64,000 nt of DNA from Mycolicibacterium cosmeticum (GCF_000613185.1 NZ_CCBB010000001.1:2294001-2358000), one strand, 5' to 3'; counted from the first letter of the stretch, positions 36,100-47,152 are shown. The notes: a model not told the origin generated them from the letters alone. Numbers and translations are program-made.

Positions 36100-36706
36100 G
36101 ATTGATCTCCTCTTTCGTTATGCCGCCGAGAACGATGGCCAGGTATTGCCGGCCGACTTCCTCGGCCGTGAGCGGTCCGCCCGGCTGATACCAGCGGACC
36201 GACACCCAGGTGGTGTCGCGGATGAACCGGTAGACCAGGTCGACATCGAGGTCCGGCCGGAACGAGCCGTCGGCGACGCCCTGATTCAGCAGGTCCAGCC
36301 ACATCTTGCGCTGTTCCCGGTTGCGCTTGTCGACGAAGTCGAACTGCGGCAGCGCGGACAGCCGCTTGGCCTCGTCCTGGTAGATCACGACCTGCGCGTG
36401 CCGGTGCTCGATCGCCTCGAACGACGCCAGGAACAGTCCCTTGAGTCGTTCCAGGGGACTGTCCTCGGAGGCCGCGATCTGTTCATACTTGGCGAACAGC
36501 CAATCCAGGAAGTCCCGGAGGACCTCCTCGACCATCTGCTCCTTGGACTTGAAATGGTGGTACAAACTGCCGGACAGGATGCCGGCGGAATCGGCGATAT
36601 CGCGAACCGTGGTCGCCTTGAGGCCCCGTTCGGCGAACATCGTCGCGGCGAGCTGGAGAAGCTCGTCACGCCTGCTCGCCGGCTGACCGGGCGGTTCCGT
36701 CCCCAT
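36092..36706 (-). CDS. kstR2: TetR-family repressor KstR2
   Basis: 204 aa (Rv3557c: 200). The N-terminal TetR helix-turn-helix (LLQLAATMFAERGLKATTVR, then DIADSAGILSGSLYHHFKSK) is followed by an all-helical ligand domain. KstR2 represses the ring C/D genes and is released by HIP-CoA, the product of FadD3 encoded at 41424 (established). A perfect operator lies 16 bases upstream of its own start, so it is autoregulated. Two other copies of the operator in this window mark the other regulon members. Confidence 0.94.
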   Translation of the reverse strand: MGTEPPGQPASRRDELLQLAATMFAERGLKATTVRDIADSAGILSGSLYHHFKSKEQMVEEVLRDFLDWLFAKYEQIAASEDSPLERLKGLFLASFEAIEHRHAQVVIYQDEAKRLSALPQFDFVDKRNREQRKMWLDLLNQGVADGSFRPDLDVDLVYRFIRDTTWVSVRWYQPGGPLTAEEVGRQYLAIVLGGITKEEINHG

Positions 36707-36721
36707 CTCCGCAGCATAGCA

Positions 36722-36735
36722 ACCAAGCGCTTGCT
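36722..36735. promoter_or_regulatory. KstR2 operator (kstR2-fadA6 promoter)
   Basis: ACCAAGCGCTTGCT matches AnCAAGnnCTTGnT. It lies 16 bases in front of the kstR2 ATG. The plus-strand neighbour is the end of the GH5 gene, so only kstR2-fadA6 should be controlled. Confidence 0.9.
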
Positions 36736-36763
36736 AGGTCGAATATGTGGTTGATGGCTTGGC

Positions 36764-39394
36764 TCATGCCGATGCCGGCGTCACCCCCGCACCCGTCACG
36801 ACCACGCTCACCGCGCCCGCCCCGTCGGCGGCGATGACCAGTTGCGCCGCCCCGGGCGCCGAGACCACCTGCCCGCCGGTGACGCTCACCTGATACCCGT
36901 CGGGGAACTGGACGGCGGGCACCGAGATGGTGGTCTGCGCCCCGGCCGGGAAGCTCCCCGAACCGTCGGCCTTGGCGGTCGAGTAGCTGAACCGGAAGGT
37001 GCCGTCGCGGTAACTCCACGACGTCGGGGTGCCCGACACGGCCTGCGGATACGGCGCCGACAGCAGCTTCAGATTGCCCGTGTTGACATTGTCACCGGTC
37101 GGCGGCAACGCCGGGTCATAGACCAGCGCCTCATCGTCGTGCGTTCCGCTGGTGGTGATATCGCCCTTACCCGTGTAGGCCCACACCGCCCAGCTCATCA
37201 GGTAGCGGTCGGCGGCGCGCAGCTGCGCCGTCAGATCACCGCTGGCACTGGTGGCCCCGAACTCGTTCATGAACGCCGGGATGTCGCGGTGCTCGGCGTA
37301 ATCGTGCGCGCCGCGGGCCAGGGCTTTGGCGATGTATCCGCACAGCGCGCTCAGGCTGGGCCCGCCGCAGTAGTCGTGGAATGCCAACACGACATTCGGG
37401 TCGTCGACGGTGCCCAGCATGGTGGGGAAACCGAGGATGTCCAGGATCTCGGAGACCGCCGGGTTGGCCGGCTCGATATACACCGCCGTGGTCGGGTCGA
37501 CGGCCCGGATGGCCGCTATCACCTGGTTGTAGAACGGGGTCAACTGTTGGTATCCGAAGTGCGGGCTACCCAGCAGCGTCGGCAACCAGGAAAAGCCGGG
37601 GAACGGCTCGTTCATCACGTCGTACCCGATGACGGCCGGATTGCCGCTGAAGTGGCTCGCGACGTTCTCCCACATCTGGGCGTAGGCGTCCTGTAACCCG
37701 AGCCCGGTCGGCGACTCGGCGTTGTTCCAGAACCGGGTCCAGGCGTAGTTCATGGCGGGGTTCAGGTAATAGCTGCCCGGGAAACCGAAGTTCTGGTTGG
37801 GCAGCCCACCGGTCTGCGTCGCCCACTCGGGCGCGCCCTCACCGGCGAAGGTGCCACCGTAGAGGTCCTGGTGCATGTCGAGCAGCGTGTAGATGCCGTG
37901 ATCGGCCAGCATCTGCACGGTCTGTTCGAGCGACGCCAGGTAAGCGGTGTCGTAGACGCCGGGTTCGGGTTCCACCGCCGCCCAGATGACACCCAGGCGC
38001 ACCACGTTGAACCCGTTGGCCGCCAAGAACTCCGCGTCATCCTCGCTGAAGCCGCTGGCGGCCGGATCATAGGGCGCGATCTTGTAGACCTCGTTCACGC
38101 CGTGCAGGATGACGACCTGCCCGTCGCTGTTGGTGATCCAGGTTCCGGTGGTGGACAGGCCCGTGCCCGAACTCCCCGGGATCACCGTGCCGGTCCCGAA
38201 ATGCCCGACGTCCCCGTGTGTTCCGAGCAGGCCGCCATTGCCGCCGGCACCACCGAGGGCCGGCAGCGTGGTGGCAGTTCCGCCCACGCCGCTCTTACCG
38301 GCATCCCCGCCGTCGCCACCGTTGCCGAGCAGCCGCGCGCCGTCCCCACCGTTGCCGCCCCTGCCGCCATCGGGTCCGGCACCACCGTCCCCGCCGGCAC
38401 CGCCGATGCCGAACACCAAACCGGTTGCGTCGCCGCCGAATCCACCGGCACCGCCGACCTGGCCTGCCCCACCGTCTCCGCCGTCGCCGCCGATACCCAT
38501 CAGCAGACCACCGGCGCCACCCCGGCCGCCGGCCGCCGCGGTTCCGCCGTTGCCACCCTCACCGCCGTTGCCGAGCAGTCCGGCCTTGCCACCGGCCCCG
38601 CCGGCCACCCCGGCTTCGGTGCTGTTCCAGCCTTTGCCGCCGTCGCCGAGCAACCAACCGGCCGCCCCGCCGTCGGGATGCGCTGCGGTGCCGTCGGCTC
38701 CGTCACCGATCACGTACGATCCGGCGGCCCTGTTGATGACACCGTTGACCTGACGGCCGAGCTCGGTATCGATCCATGCCTCGGCCACCGTGTGAACCGG
38801 CGCGTAGACGAAACGCCGGAATGCTTCGGCCGACGACTTCGGCGGCGGGCCGGTGACCACGGTCTGCGCGGCGCGCACCACCGCCACCGTGACCGCGCTG
38901 ACCCCGTTGACGATCACCCGCACCTGGCGGGCGACCCCGGTGACGACGGACTGGACAAGCCCGACCACCGCCGGCACCCGCGGCACGGCGTTGCCGCTCG
39001 CCGCCGCGAGCGGGGCCGCGTAGGCCGAAATAGCCGGGGTAGACGGCTCTTTGGGTACCGAGGTGGCACGCACCGAGGGGGTGGCGGGCTCGGCCGTGGT
39101 GGCCGAGGAGGCCCTCGTCTGGGCGTCGGCCTTTTTCTTCTTGCGATGCGTGGTCGGCGGTTTGGGTGAATCCTGGCCGTCGGTTTCCGTTTTGGGTGTC
39201 TTGGTGTCAGCCGGAGTCTTGGTGTCAGCCGGTTTGGACTCGTCGGTCTTCGACTCACTGGTACTCGCCGAGGAGGTTCCGGTGTCGGATCCGGTGGATG
39301 TGTCGGCCGCGGCCACACCCGCACCGGCCAGCATCGCCGCAGACACACCTGCGGTGACCAGGCCCGCACCCATCCACGCCGAGAGTTGCTGCAT
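36764..39394 (-). CDS. Secreted PGRS-GH5 glycoside hydrolase (endoglycoceramidase/cellulase-like)
   Basis: 876 aa. Residues 1-31: signal peptide (MGAGLVTAGVSAAMLAGAGVAAA). About 32-125: Ser/Thr/Lys/Pro-rich linker. About 135-225: helical spacer. About 226-400: PGRS-type Gly-Gly-Ala/Asn/Asp repeats opening with VIGDGADGTAAHPDGGA, the classic start of PE_PGRS repeat domains, but with no PE domain. About 413-800: GH5 domain with LLDMHQDLYGG (504-514), acid/base Glu596 in DVMNEPFPG and nucleophile Glu711 in AFMNEFGA; the DMHQD motif points to the endoglycoceramidase-like branch. A beta-sandwich ends the protein. It should cut beta-linked glycans or glycolipids outside the cell. It occupies the slot of PPE64 between kstR2 and ipdF. 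Confidence 0.88.
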   Translation of the reverse strand: MQQLSAWMGAGLVTAGVSAAMLAGAGVAAADTSTGSDTGTSSASTSESKTDESKPADTKTPADTKTPKTETDGQDSPKPPTTHRKKKKADAQTRASSATTAEPATPSVRATSVPKEPSTPAISAYAAPLAAASGNAVPRVPAVVGLVQSVVTGVARQVRVIVNGVSAVTVAVVRAAQTVVTGPPPKSSAEAFRRFVYAPVHTVAEAWIDTELGRQVNGVINRAAGSYVIGDGADGTAAHPDGGAAGWLLGDGGKGWNSTEAGVAGGAGGKAGLLGNGGEGGNGGTAAAGGRGGAGGLLMGIGGDGGDGGAGQVGGAGGFGGDATGLVFGIGGAGGDGGAGPDGGRGGNGGDGARLLGNGGDGGDAGKSGVGGTATTLPALGGAGGNGGLLGTHGDVGHFGTGTVIPGSSGTGLSTTGTWITNSDGQVVILHGVNEVYKIAPYDPAASGFSEDDAEFLAANGFNVVRLGVIWAAVEPEPGVYDTAYLASLEQTVQMLADHGIYTLLDMHQDLYGGTFAGEGAPEWATQTGGLPNQNFGFPGSYYLNPAMNYAWTRFWNNAESPTGLGLQDAYAQMWENVASHFSGNPAVIGYDVMNEPFPGFSWLPTLLGSPHFGYQQLTPFYNQVIAAIRAVDPTTAVYIEPANPAVSEILDILGFPTMLGTVDDPNVVLAFHDYCGGPSLSALCGYIAKALARGAHDYAEHRDIPAFMNEFGATSASGDLTAQLRAADRYLMSWAVWAYTGKGDITTSGTHDDEALVYDPALPPTGDNVNTGNLKLLSAPYPQAVSGTPTSWSYRDGTFRFSYSTAKADGSGSFPAGAQTTISVPAVQFPDGYQVSVTGGQVVSAPGAAQLVIAADGAGAVSVVVTGAGVTPASA
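38190..38720 (-). repeat. PGRS coding repeat region
   Basis: About 530 bases encoding GGx-GGx repeats within the GH5 fusion gene. The DNA is an imperfect array of GGC/GGT-rich 9-base units (read as CCGCC/CACCG on the plus strand). It is a site where length variation between strains is likely. Confidence 0.75.
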
Positions 39395-39439
39395 GAATTC
39401 GCACGCTAACCGACACCGGGCCGGAAATTGGCGGAATGG

Positions 39440-40227
39440 TCAGGCGCGCTGGCTGGACACCGAGATGATCTCTCCGGTCAGGTAGCTGGAGTAGTCGCTG
39501 GCCAGGAAGGCGATGGTGGTCGCGATCTCCCACGGTTCGGCGGCTCGGCCGAAAGCCTCGTCACCGGCGAGGCGGTCCAGCAGTTCCGCCGACGACGTCT
39601 TCTCCAGGAATTTGTGCCGGGCGATGCTGGGTGACACGGCGTTGATCCGCACCCCGTATTCGACGGCTTCTATTGCGCTGCAACGGGTCAGCGCCATCAC
39701 TCCGGCCTTGGCGGCGGCGTAGTGCGACTGGGAGTGCTGTGCGCGCCAGCCCAGCACGCTGGCGTTGTTGACGATGACGCCGCCGTGCCCGGCGTCGCGG
39801 AAGTAGCGCAGCGCGGCCCGAGTGGCGCGCATGACCGAGGTCAGCGTGACATTGAGGACACGATCCCACTCGTCGTCGGTCATGTCGATGACGGGTGTCT
39901 GACCACCGAGGCCGGCATTGTTGACCAGCACATCGATCCGGCCGGCCGCGGCCACCGCCTGGGTGATCAGCGCATCGACGGCTTCGGTGGAGGTCACGTC
40001 ACAGACCACCGCGTCGACCTTGCCCAGGCCGAGTGCGGCCAGTTCGTCCCTGGTCTCGTTCAGCCGGCGCTCGTGGTAGTCGGAGACCACCACATCGGCG
40101 CCCTCGAGCAGGGCGCGCCGCGCCGTCGTCGACCCGATGCCGGTCCCCGCGGCGGCGGTCACCAGCACCACCTTGCCCGTCAGCAGGCCATGTCCCTCGA
40201 TCTCCTGCGGTGCAACTGAAAGGTCGG

Positions 40228-40231
<4 letters not shown>
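39440..40231 (-). CDS. ipdF: Short-chain dehydrogenase IpdF
   Basis: 263 aa; ATG at 40231 overlaps the fadE30 stop (ATGA). SDR motifs: VLVTAAAGTGIGSTTARRAL, NNAGLGG, NNASVLGWRAQHSQ with the active-site Ser, and YAAAKAG. In the HIP pathway IpdF oxidises the 5-hydroxy group (5-OH-HIP-CoA type) after side-chain shortening. It matches Rv3559c in length and position. It is in the KstR2-controlled operon with fadE30. Confidence 0.9.
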
Positions 40232-41376
<1,145 letters not shown>

Positions 41377-41392
41377 CCTTGTAGGCTAACCT

Positions 41393-41406
41393 ACCAAGCA
41401 CTTGCT
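41393..41406. promoter_or_regulatory. KstR2 operator (fadE30-ipdF / fadD3 divergent promoters)
   Basis: ACCAAGCACTTGCT matches AnCAAGnnCTTGnT. It is centred in the 47-base gap between divergent fadE30 and fadD3 and so can control both operons. Confidence 0.9.
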
Positions 41407-41423
41407 TTGTTAGAGGAGCGTCA

Positions 41424-42962
41424 ATGACGAGCGAACCGCGGACCGTTCCAGCGGTGCTGGATCGGGTGGCCGGGCGGCTTCCCGACCATGACGCGGTGGT
41501 GACCGACCAGCGCAGCCTCACCTACCGGCAGCTGCGCGACGAGGTCCGGGTGGCGGCTGGCGCCATGATCGAACACGGTGTGCAGCCCGGTGACCGGGTC
41601 GCGATCTGGTCCCCCAACACCTGGCACTGGGTGGTCGCCGCGCTGGCCACGCACTACGCCGGCGCCGTCGTCGTCCCGCTGAACACCCGCTACACCGCCA
41701 GCGAAGCGGCCGACATCCTGGCCCGCACGCAGGCCCCGCTGCTGTTCGCCGCCGGGCAGTTCCTCGGCGCCGACCGCACCGCGCAACTCGACCGGGCCGC
41801 GCTGCCGGCGCTGCGCCATATCGTCCGGATCCCCATCGACGCCGACGACGGCACCTGGGATGGGTTCGTGGCGCACGGCGACACAGAAGAGGCGCTGGCC
41901 GCGGTCGACGCCCGCGCCGCCGCCGTGGGCCCCGACGACGTCTCCGACATCCTGTTCACCTCGGGTACCACCGGGCGCAGCAAGGGTGTGCGCTGCGCGC
42001 ACCGGCAGTCGCTGGACGCCTCGGCCGCCTGGGCGGCCTGCGGTCAGGTCACCAGCGCCGACCGCTACCTGTGCATCAACCCGTTCTTCCACAACTTCGG
42101 CTACAAGGCCGGCATCCTGGCCTGCCTGCAGACGGGGGCCACGCTGATCCCGCAGCTGACCTTCGATCCCGAGCAGGCCATGAAAGCGGTTGCCGAGCAC
42201 AAGATCACCGTGCTGCCCGGCCCCCCGACCATCTACCAGATGCTGCTCGACCATCCCAGCCGCAGCAGTTACGACCTGAGCTCGCTGCGGTTCGCGGTGA
42301 CCGGCGCGGCGGTGGTGCCCGTGGTGCTCATCGAGCGGATGCAGTCCGAGCTGGACATCGACATCGTGCTCACGGCCTACGGCCTGACCGAGGCCAGCGG
42401 CTTCGGCACCATGTGCCGGCCCGACGACGACGCCGTCACCGTCGCCACCACCTGCGGCCGGCCCATCGCCGACTTCGAACTGCGCCTTGGCGAATCGGGT
42501 GAGGTACTGCTGCGCGGGCCGAACGTGATGCTCGGCTATCTCGACGACCCGGAGGCCACCGCCGCCGCGATCGACACCGACGGCTGGTTGCACACCGGCG
42601 ATATCGGCACCCTCGACGCGGCAGGCAACCTGACCATCACCGACCGCCTCAAAGACATGTACATCTGCGGTGGGTTCAATGTCTACCCCGCCGAGATCGA
42701 GCAGGTGCTGGCGCGCCTCGACGGTGTCACCGACTCGGCGGTGATCGGGGTGCCCGACGACCGGCTCGGTGAAGTGGGCAAGGCCTTCGTGGTGACCAAG
42801 CCCGGAACACAACTCGACGAGGCCGCGGTGATCGCCTACGCCCGTGAGCATCTGGCGAATTTCAAGGTGCCCCGGTCGGTGGCCTTCCTCGACGTTCTGC
42901 CGCGAAACCCAGGAGGCAAAGTGGTCAAACCGATGCTGCGTGAGATGGGCGGAGGGAACTGA
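41424..42962 (+). CDS. fadD3: HIP-CoA synthetase FadD3
   Basis: 512 aa (Rv3561: 507). Adenylate-forming ligase: P-loop-like LFTSGTTGRSKGVRCAHR, motif YGLTEASGFGTM, GWLHTGDIGTLD and TDRLKDMYICGGFNVYPAEI, ending with the catalytic Lys motif NPGGKVVKPM. FadD3 activates HIP (3aalpha-H-4alpha(3'-propanoate)-7abeta-methylhexahydro-1,5-indanedione) to HIP-CoA, which both starts ring C/D breakdown and releases KstR2. GAGGAG precedes the ATG. It heads the operon fadD3-fadE31-fadE32-fadE33. Confidence 0.94.
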   Translation: MTSEPRTVPAVLDRVAGRLPDHDAVVTDQRSLTYRQLRDEVRVAAGAMIEHGVQPGDRVAIWSPNTWHWVVAALATHYAGAVVVPLNTRYTASEAADILARTQAPLLFAAGQFLGADRTAQLDRAALPALRHIVRIPIDADDGTWDGFVAHGDTEEALAAVDARAAAVGPDDVSDILFTSGTTGRSKGVRCAHRQSLDASAAWAACGQVTSADRYLCINPFFHNFGYKAGILACLQTGATLIPQLTFDPEQAMKAVAEHKITVLPGPPTIYQMLLDHPSRSSYDLSSLRFAVTGAAVVPVVLIERMQSELDIDIVLTAYGLTEASGFGTMCRPDDDAVTVATTCGRPIADFELRLGESGEVLLRGPNVMLGYLDDPEATAAAIDTDGWLHTGDIGTLDAAGNLTITDRLKDMYICGGFNVYPAEIEQVLARLDGVTDSAVIGVPDDRLGEVGKAFVVTKPGTQLDEAAVIAYAREHLANFKVPRSVAFLDVLPRNPGGKVVKPMLREMGGGN

Positions 42963-42963
42963 G

Positions 42964-44109
42964 TTGGATCTGCATTTCGACGAGGAGACCGAGTCGTTCC
43001 GGGCCGAGGTCCGGGAGTTTCTCGCCGCCAACCGGGACGCGTTCCCCACCAAGTCCTATGACACCCTCGAGGGGTTCGAGCAGCACCGGCGTTGGGACAA
43101 AGTCCTTTTCGACGCCGGGCTGTCGGTGATCGCGTGGCCGAAAAAGTACGGTGGCCGGGACGCCACGCTGTTGCAGTGGGTGGTGTTCGAAGAGGAGTAC
43201 TTCCGCGCCGGCGCACCGGGGCGGGCCAGCGCCAACGGCACCTCCATGCTGGCGCCGACGCTGTTCGCGCACGGCACCGACGAGCAGCTCGACCGGGTGC
43301 TACCGAAGATGGCCAGCGGCGAGGAGATCTGGGCGCAGGCCTGGTCGGAACCGGAATCCGGTAGCGATCTGGCCTCTCTGCGGTCGACGGCCACCCGGAC
43401 CGACGGCGGCTGGCTGCTCAACGGTCAGAAGATCTGGAGTTCCCGGGCACCGTTCGGCGAGCGCGGCTTCGGCCTGTTCCGGTCCGACCCGGAAGCCCAG
43501 CGGCACAAGGGCCTGACATATTTCATGTTCGTCCTGAAGGCCGACGGTGTCACCGTGCGGCCGATCGCACAGCTCGGCGGGGACACCGGGTTCGGGGAGA
43601 TCTTCCTGGACGACGTGTTCGTGCCCGACCGTGATGTCATCGGCGGCGTGCACGACGGCTGGCGGGCGGCGATGAGTACGTCGAGCAACGAGCGCGGCAT
43701 GTCGCTGCGCAGCCCGGCCCGATTCCTGGCCCCGGCCGAACGGCTTGTCGCGCTGTGGAAATCCGACCGCGACCCGGTGTTCACCGATCGGGTGGCCGAC
43801 GCCTGGATCAAGGCCCAGGCCTACCGGCTGCACACCTTCGGCACGGTCACCCGGCTGGCCGGCGGTGGTGAGCTGGGCGCGGAATCGTCGGTGACCAAGG
43901 TGTTCTGGTCGGACCTCGACGTCGCACTGCACCAGACCGCGCTCGACATGCAGGGCGCCGACGCCGAGATCGTCGACTCCTGGACCGAAGGTCTGCTGTT
44001 CGCCCTGGGCGGTCCGATCTACGCCGGCACCAACGAGATTCAGCGCAACATCATCGCCGAGCGCCTGCTCGGGTTGCCGCGTGAGGTCTCCGGGGGGAAG
44101 AGCAAATGA
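42964..44109 (+). CDS. fadE31: Acyl-CoA dehydrogenase FadE31
   Basis: 381 aa from the TTG at 42964, one base after the fadD3 stop and with GGAGGG seven bases upstream; in-frame ATG codons earlier lie inside fadD3. Acyl-CoA dehydrogenase features: WPKKYGGRDATLLQWVVFEE, WAQAWSEPESGSDLASL, LLNGQKIWSSRAPFG and the C-terminal IYAGTNEIQRNIIAERLLGL. It forms heteromers with FadE32 in steroid ring degradation (established for Rv3562-Rv3564). Its stop overlaps fadE32 (ATGA). Confidence 0.92.
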   Translation: MDLHFDEETESFRAEVREFLAANRDAFPTKSYDTLEGFEQHRRWDKVLFDAGLSVIAWPKKYGGRDATLLQWVVFEEEYFRAGAPGRASANGTSMLAPTLFAHGTDEQLDRVLPKMASGEEIWAQAWSEPESGSDLASLRSTATRTDGGWLLNGQKIWSSRAPFGERGFGLFRSDPEAQRHKGLTYFMFVLKADGVTVRPIAQLGGDTGFGEIFLDDVFVPDRDVIGGVHDGWRAAMSTSSNERGMSLRSPARFLAPAERLVALWKSDRDPVFTDRVADAWIKAQAYRLHTFGTVTRLAGGGELGAESSVTKVFWSDLDVALHQTALDMQGADAEIVDSWTEGLLFALGGPIYAGTNEIQRNIIAERLLGLPREVSGGKSK

Positions 44110-45059
44110 ACTTCGAACTCGACGAACAGCAGCGCGATTTCGCCTCCAGCATCGACGCCGCGCTGGGAGCGGCCGATGTGCCCGCCGCGGTACGCGCCTG
44201 GGCGTCCGGGGACACCACCCACGGCCGCAAGGTGTGGGCCCAGTTGGCCGACCTGGGTGTCACCGCACTGCTGGTGCCCGAGAAGTTCGACGGCATCGAC
44301 GCGCATCCGGTGGACCTGGTGGTCGCGATGGAGCGGCTGGGCTACTGGGCGGTGCCCGGACCGGTGACGGAATCCATCGCGGTCGCCCCGATTCTGCTCG
44401 CCGAGCATGACCGTGCCGCGACCCTGGCCTCGGGTGACCTGATCGCCACCGTCGCGATGCCACCCGCAGTGCCGCGCGCGGTGAACGCCGACGTGGCGGG
44501 GCTGACCCTGCTGGCCGCCGACGGTCAGGTCAGCGAGGCAACCGCCGGTGCCGGCCACGAGTCGGTTGATCCGACCCGCACCCTGTCCGACGTCACCGCA
44601 TCCGGCGCCGCGCACCCGGCCGACACCGCCCGCGCCTACGAGTTCGGCGTGTTGGCCACCGCAGCCCAGCTGATCGGCGCCGGGCAGGCCATGCTGGACC
44701 AGTCCGTCGAATATGCCAAGCAGCGCAGCCAGTTCGGCCGGATCATCGGTTCCTATCAGGCCATCAAGCACAAGCTTGCCGATGTGCACATCGCCGTCGA
44801 GTTGGCCCGCCCACTGGTGTACGGCGCGGCGCTGGCCCTGGCCGACGCATCGCCGGACACCGCGCGCGATGTCAGCGCCGCCAAGGTGGCCGCCGCCGAT
44901 GCCGCGCTGCTGGCCGCCCGCTCGTCGTTGCAGACGCACGGCGCCATCGGCTTCACCCAGGAGCACGATTTGTCGCTGCTGCTGTTGCGGGTGCAGGCAC
45001 TGCGCTCGGCCTGGGGTGATCCGACCCTGCACCGCCGTCGACTGCTGGAGGCCCTCTAA
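44106..45059 (+). CDS. fadE32: Acyl-CoA dehydrogenase FadE32
   Basis: 317 aa (Rv3563: 319). Short acyl-CoA dehydrogenase subunit: NFELDEQQRDFASSIDAAL at the N-terminus, a reduced middle domain, and the C-terminal bundle with QFGRIIGSYQAIKHKLADVH and HGAIGFTQEHDLSLLLLR. Mycobacterial genes of this shape function only in alpha2-beta2 complexes, here with FadE31 or FadE33. It overlaps fadE31 by 4 bases. Confidence 0.92.
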   Translation: MNFELDEQQRDFASSIDAALGAADVPAAVRAWASGDTTHGRKVWAQLADLGVTALLVPEKFDGIDAHPVDLVVAMERLGYWAVPGPVTESIAVAPILLAEHDRAATLASGDLIATVAMPPAVPRAVNADVAGLTLLAADGQVSEATAGAGHESVDPTRTLSDVTASGAAHPADTARAYEFGVLATAAQLIGAGQAMLDQSVEYAKQRSQFGRIIGSYQAIKHKLADVHIAVELARPLVYGAALALADASPDTARDVSAAKVAAADAALLAARSSLQTHGAIGFTQEHDLSLLLLRVQALRSAWGDPTLHRRRLLEAL

Positions 45060-45062
45060 ACC

Positions 45063-45998
45063 ATGAGCGAAGAACGCGAGCTGCTGCGCGACACCGTCGC
45101 CGCGCTGGTCGACAAGCACGCGGCACCGGAAGCCGTGCGCGCGGCGATGGAATCCGAACGCGGCTACGACGAACAGCTCTGGCAGCTGCTGTGCGAGCAG
45201 GTCGGGGCAGCCGCGCTGGTGGTACCGGAGGACCTGGGTGGCGCCGGCGGTGAATTGGCCGACGCGGCAGTGGTTCTGGAGGAACTGGCCAAGGCGTTGG
45301 TGCCCACCCCGCTGCTGGGTACCACGCTGGCCGAGCTGGCCCTGCTGGCCGCCGGTGCGCACGAGCCGCTCGAGGGACTCGCCGAAGGCGCCTCGATCGG
45401 TGCCGTGGTGTTCGATCCCGAGTTCGTGGTCAACGGGGACATCGCCGACGTGGTGATCGCCGCCGACGGCGAGAACCTGACCCGCTGGAACACTTTCACC
45501 GCTCAGGCCAAGACCACCATGGACCTGACCCGGCGGCTGTCGGCCGTCACCCCCGGAGAGACCAGCCCGCTCGGTGCCGACCCTGGCCTGGCCGATACCG
45601 CCGCCCTGCTGGTGGCCGCCGAGCAGGTCGGTGCCGCGAGCCGGGCGCTGGATCTGACGGTGGCCTACACCAAGGATCGGGTGCAGTTCGGCCGGCCGAT
45701 CGGCAGCTTCCAGGCGCTCAAACACCGAATGGCCGATCTGTATGTGCGGGTGTCGGCAACGCGCGCCGTCGTCAACGATGCGATCGCCGAACCGTCACCG
45801 GCCGCCGCGGCGCTGGCCCGGTTCATGGCCAGCGAGACGTTGTCGACGGTCACCGCCGAGGCGATCCAGCTGCACGGCGGTATCGCGATCACCTGGGAGC
45901 ACGACATCCAGCTGTACTTCAAGCGGGCCCACGGCAGCGCGCAGCTGCTGGGGCCGCCGCGTGAACACCTGCGCCGGCTGGAGGCTCAGATCTTCTGA
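45063..45998 (+). CDS. fadE33: Acyl-CoA dehydrogenase FadE33
   Basis: 311 aa (Rv3564: 318). Short subunit like FadE32: [38 protein letters not shown], then [20 protein letters not shown] and [20 protein letters not shown], which keeps the helix that lines the flavin. It completes the HIP-degradation acyl-CoA dehydrogenase set. The 3' end overlaps the convergent hutI gene by 13 bases. In M. tuberculosis the next gene is aspB (Rv3565); here 12.7 kb of histidine-degradation genes lie in between. Confidence 0.92.
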   Translation: MSEERELLRDTVAALVDKHAAPEAVRAAMESERGYDEQLWQLLCEQVGAAALVVPEDLGGAGGELADAAVVLEELAKALVPTPLLGTTLAELALLAAGAHEPLEGLAEGASIGAVVFDPEFVVNGDIADVVIAADGENLTRWNTFTAQAKTTMDLTRRLSAVTPGETSPLGADPGLADTAALLVAAEQVGAASRALDLTVAYTKDRVQFGRPIGSFQALKHRMADLYVRVSATRAVVNDAIAEPSPAAAALARFMASETLSTVTAEAIQLHGGIAITWEHDIQLYFKRAHGSAQLLGPPREHLRRLEAQIF

Positions 45999-47152
45999 CC
46001 GGCCCGCACCACATCCCGGATCAACGGCACCCCCGGCCGGTACGCGAGGTGGATATAGGACGGCGCGTCCAGGCACACGAAGTCGGCCCGCTTACCGGGC
46101 GCCAGCATGCCGACGTCGTCGCGGCGCAGTGCGGCCGCGCCGCCGGCGGTCGCCGCCCACAGCGCCTCGGCTGGGGTGAAATTCATGTCGCGCACCGCCA
46201 CCGCGATGCAGAACGGCATGCTGGTGGTGAAGGAGCTCCCGGGGTTGCAGTCGGTGGCGATGGCGACGGTCACGCCTGCGTCGATCATCCTGCGGGCATC
46301 CGGCCACGGTGCGCGGGTGGAGAACTCCGCACCCGGCAACAGCGTCGCGACGGTGCTGCCGGCGGCCAGCGCCTCGATGTCCGCGTCGGTGGCATAGGTG
46401 CAGTGATCGACCGAGGCGGCGCCGAGTTCCACCGCCAGCGCGATCCCCGCGCTAGGACCGAGTTGACCGGCGTGCATCCGCGGTTGTAGCCCAGCCTCGA
46501 TGCCCGCGGTGAGAATGGCGCGGGATTCGTCGACGTCGAAAGCGCCGCGGTCACAGAACACGTCGATCCAGCGGGCCAGCGGCGCGCAGGCATCCAGCAT
46601 CGGACCGGTGACCAGGTCGACATAGCCGGCGCGATCGTCGCGGTATTCGACGGGCACCACATGCGCCCCGAGAAACGTCGTCTCGCCGGTGTATTCACGG
46701 GCGACGCGCAGCGAACGCGCCTCGTCCTCGACGTTGAGGCCGTACCCGCTCTTACATTCGAACGTCGTCACCCCCGCGGCGGCCAGTTCGCCGGCGAGCC
46801 GGCGCACGCCCGCCGACAGCGTGGCGTCGTCGGCCGTCCGGGTCGCCGCCACCGTCGTCGCGATACCTCCTGCGGCGTAGGGCCGCCCACTCATCCGGGC
46901 CGCGAACTCCGCGGACCGTTCACCGGCGAAGACCAGATGCGCGTGGCTGTCCACGAACCCGGGCACCACGCTGACGCCGCCGCAGTCGACGTGACGATCC
47001 GCGGCCGGCGCATCGCCGCGCGGGCCGACCCATTCGATCATCTCGCCGTCGACGAGGACGGCCCCGTCGGCGATCACGCCGAGGGCACCACCGTCCCCCT
47101 TGGCCGGGTCATTGGTGACCAGTTCGGTGATGCCGTCGTACAGGATGGTCAT
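45986..47152 (-). CDS. hutI: Imidazolonepropionase HutI
   Basis: 388 aa; ATG overlaps the hutF stop (ATGA). Metal-dependent amidohydrolase: zinc motif [20 protein letters not shown], then [52 protein letters not shown] and ATDCNPGSS. It converts 4-imidazolone-5-propionate to N-formimidoyl-L-glutamate in the cytoplasm. It is the last gene of the hut operon that begins with the IclR regulator at 55541. Confidence 0.93.
   Translation of the reverse strand: MTILYDGITELVTNDPAKGDGGALGVIADGAVLVDGEMIEWVGPRGDAPAADRHVDCGGVSVVPGFVDSHAHLVFAGERSAEFAARMSGRPYAAGGIATTVAATRTADDATLSAGVRRLAGELAAAGVTTFECKSGYGLNVEDEARSLRVAREYTGETTFLGAHVVPVEYRDDRAGYVDLVTGPMLDACAPLARWIDVFCDRGAFDVDESRAILTAGIEAGLQPRMHAGQLGPSAGIALAVELGAASVDHCTYATDADIEALAAGSTVATLLPGAEFSTRAPWPDARRMIDAGVTVAIATDCNPGSSFTTSMPFCIAVAVRDMNFTPAEALWAATAGGAAALRRDDVGMLAPGKRADFVCLDAPSYIHLAYRPGVPLIRDVVRAGQKI

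Noticed and set aside
38190..38720. Short regular repeats considered as a CRISPR array.
   Set aside because: The repeats are coding GGx triplets in frame with the GH5 fusion, without spacers of uniform length.
36764..39394. Considered a full PE_PGRS protein.
   Set aside because: The N-terminus is a Sec signal peptide followed by a low-complexity linker; there is no PE motif or PE-length helical domain.
41421..43052. A 543-codon minus-strand open frame opposite fadD3.
   Set aside because: Antisense shadow; fadD3 has all ligase motifs, an RBS and a KstR2 operator.
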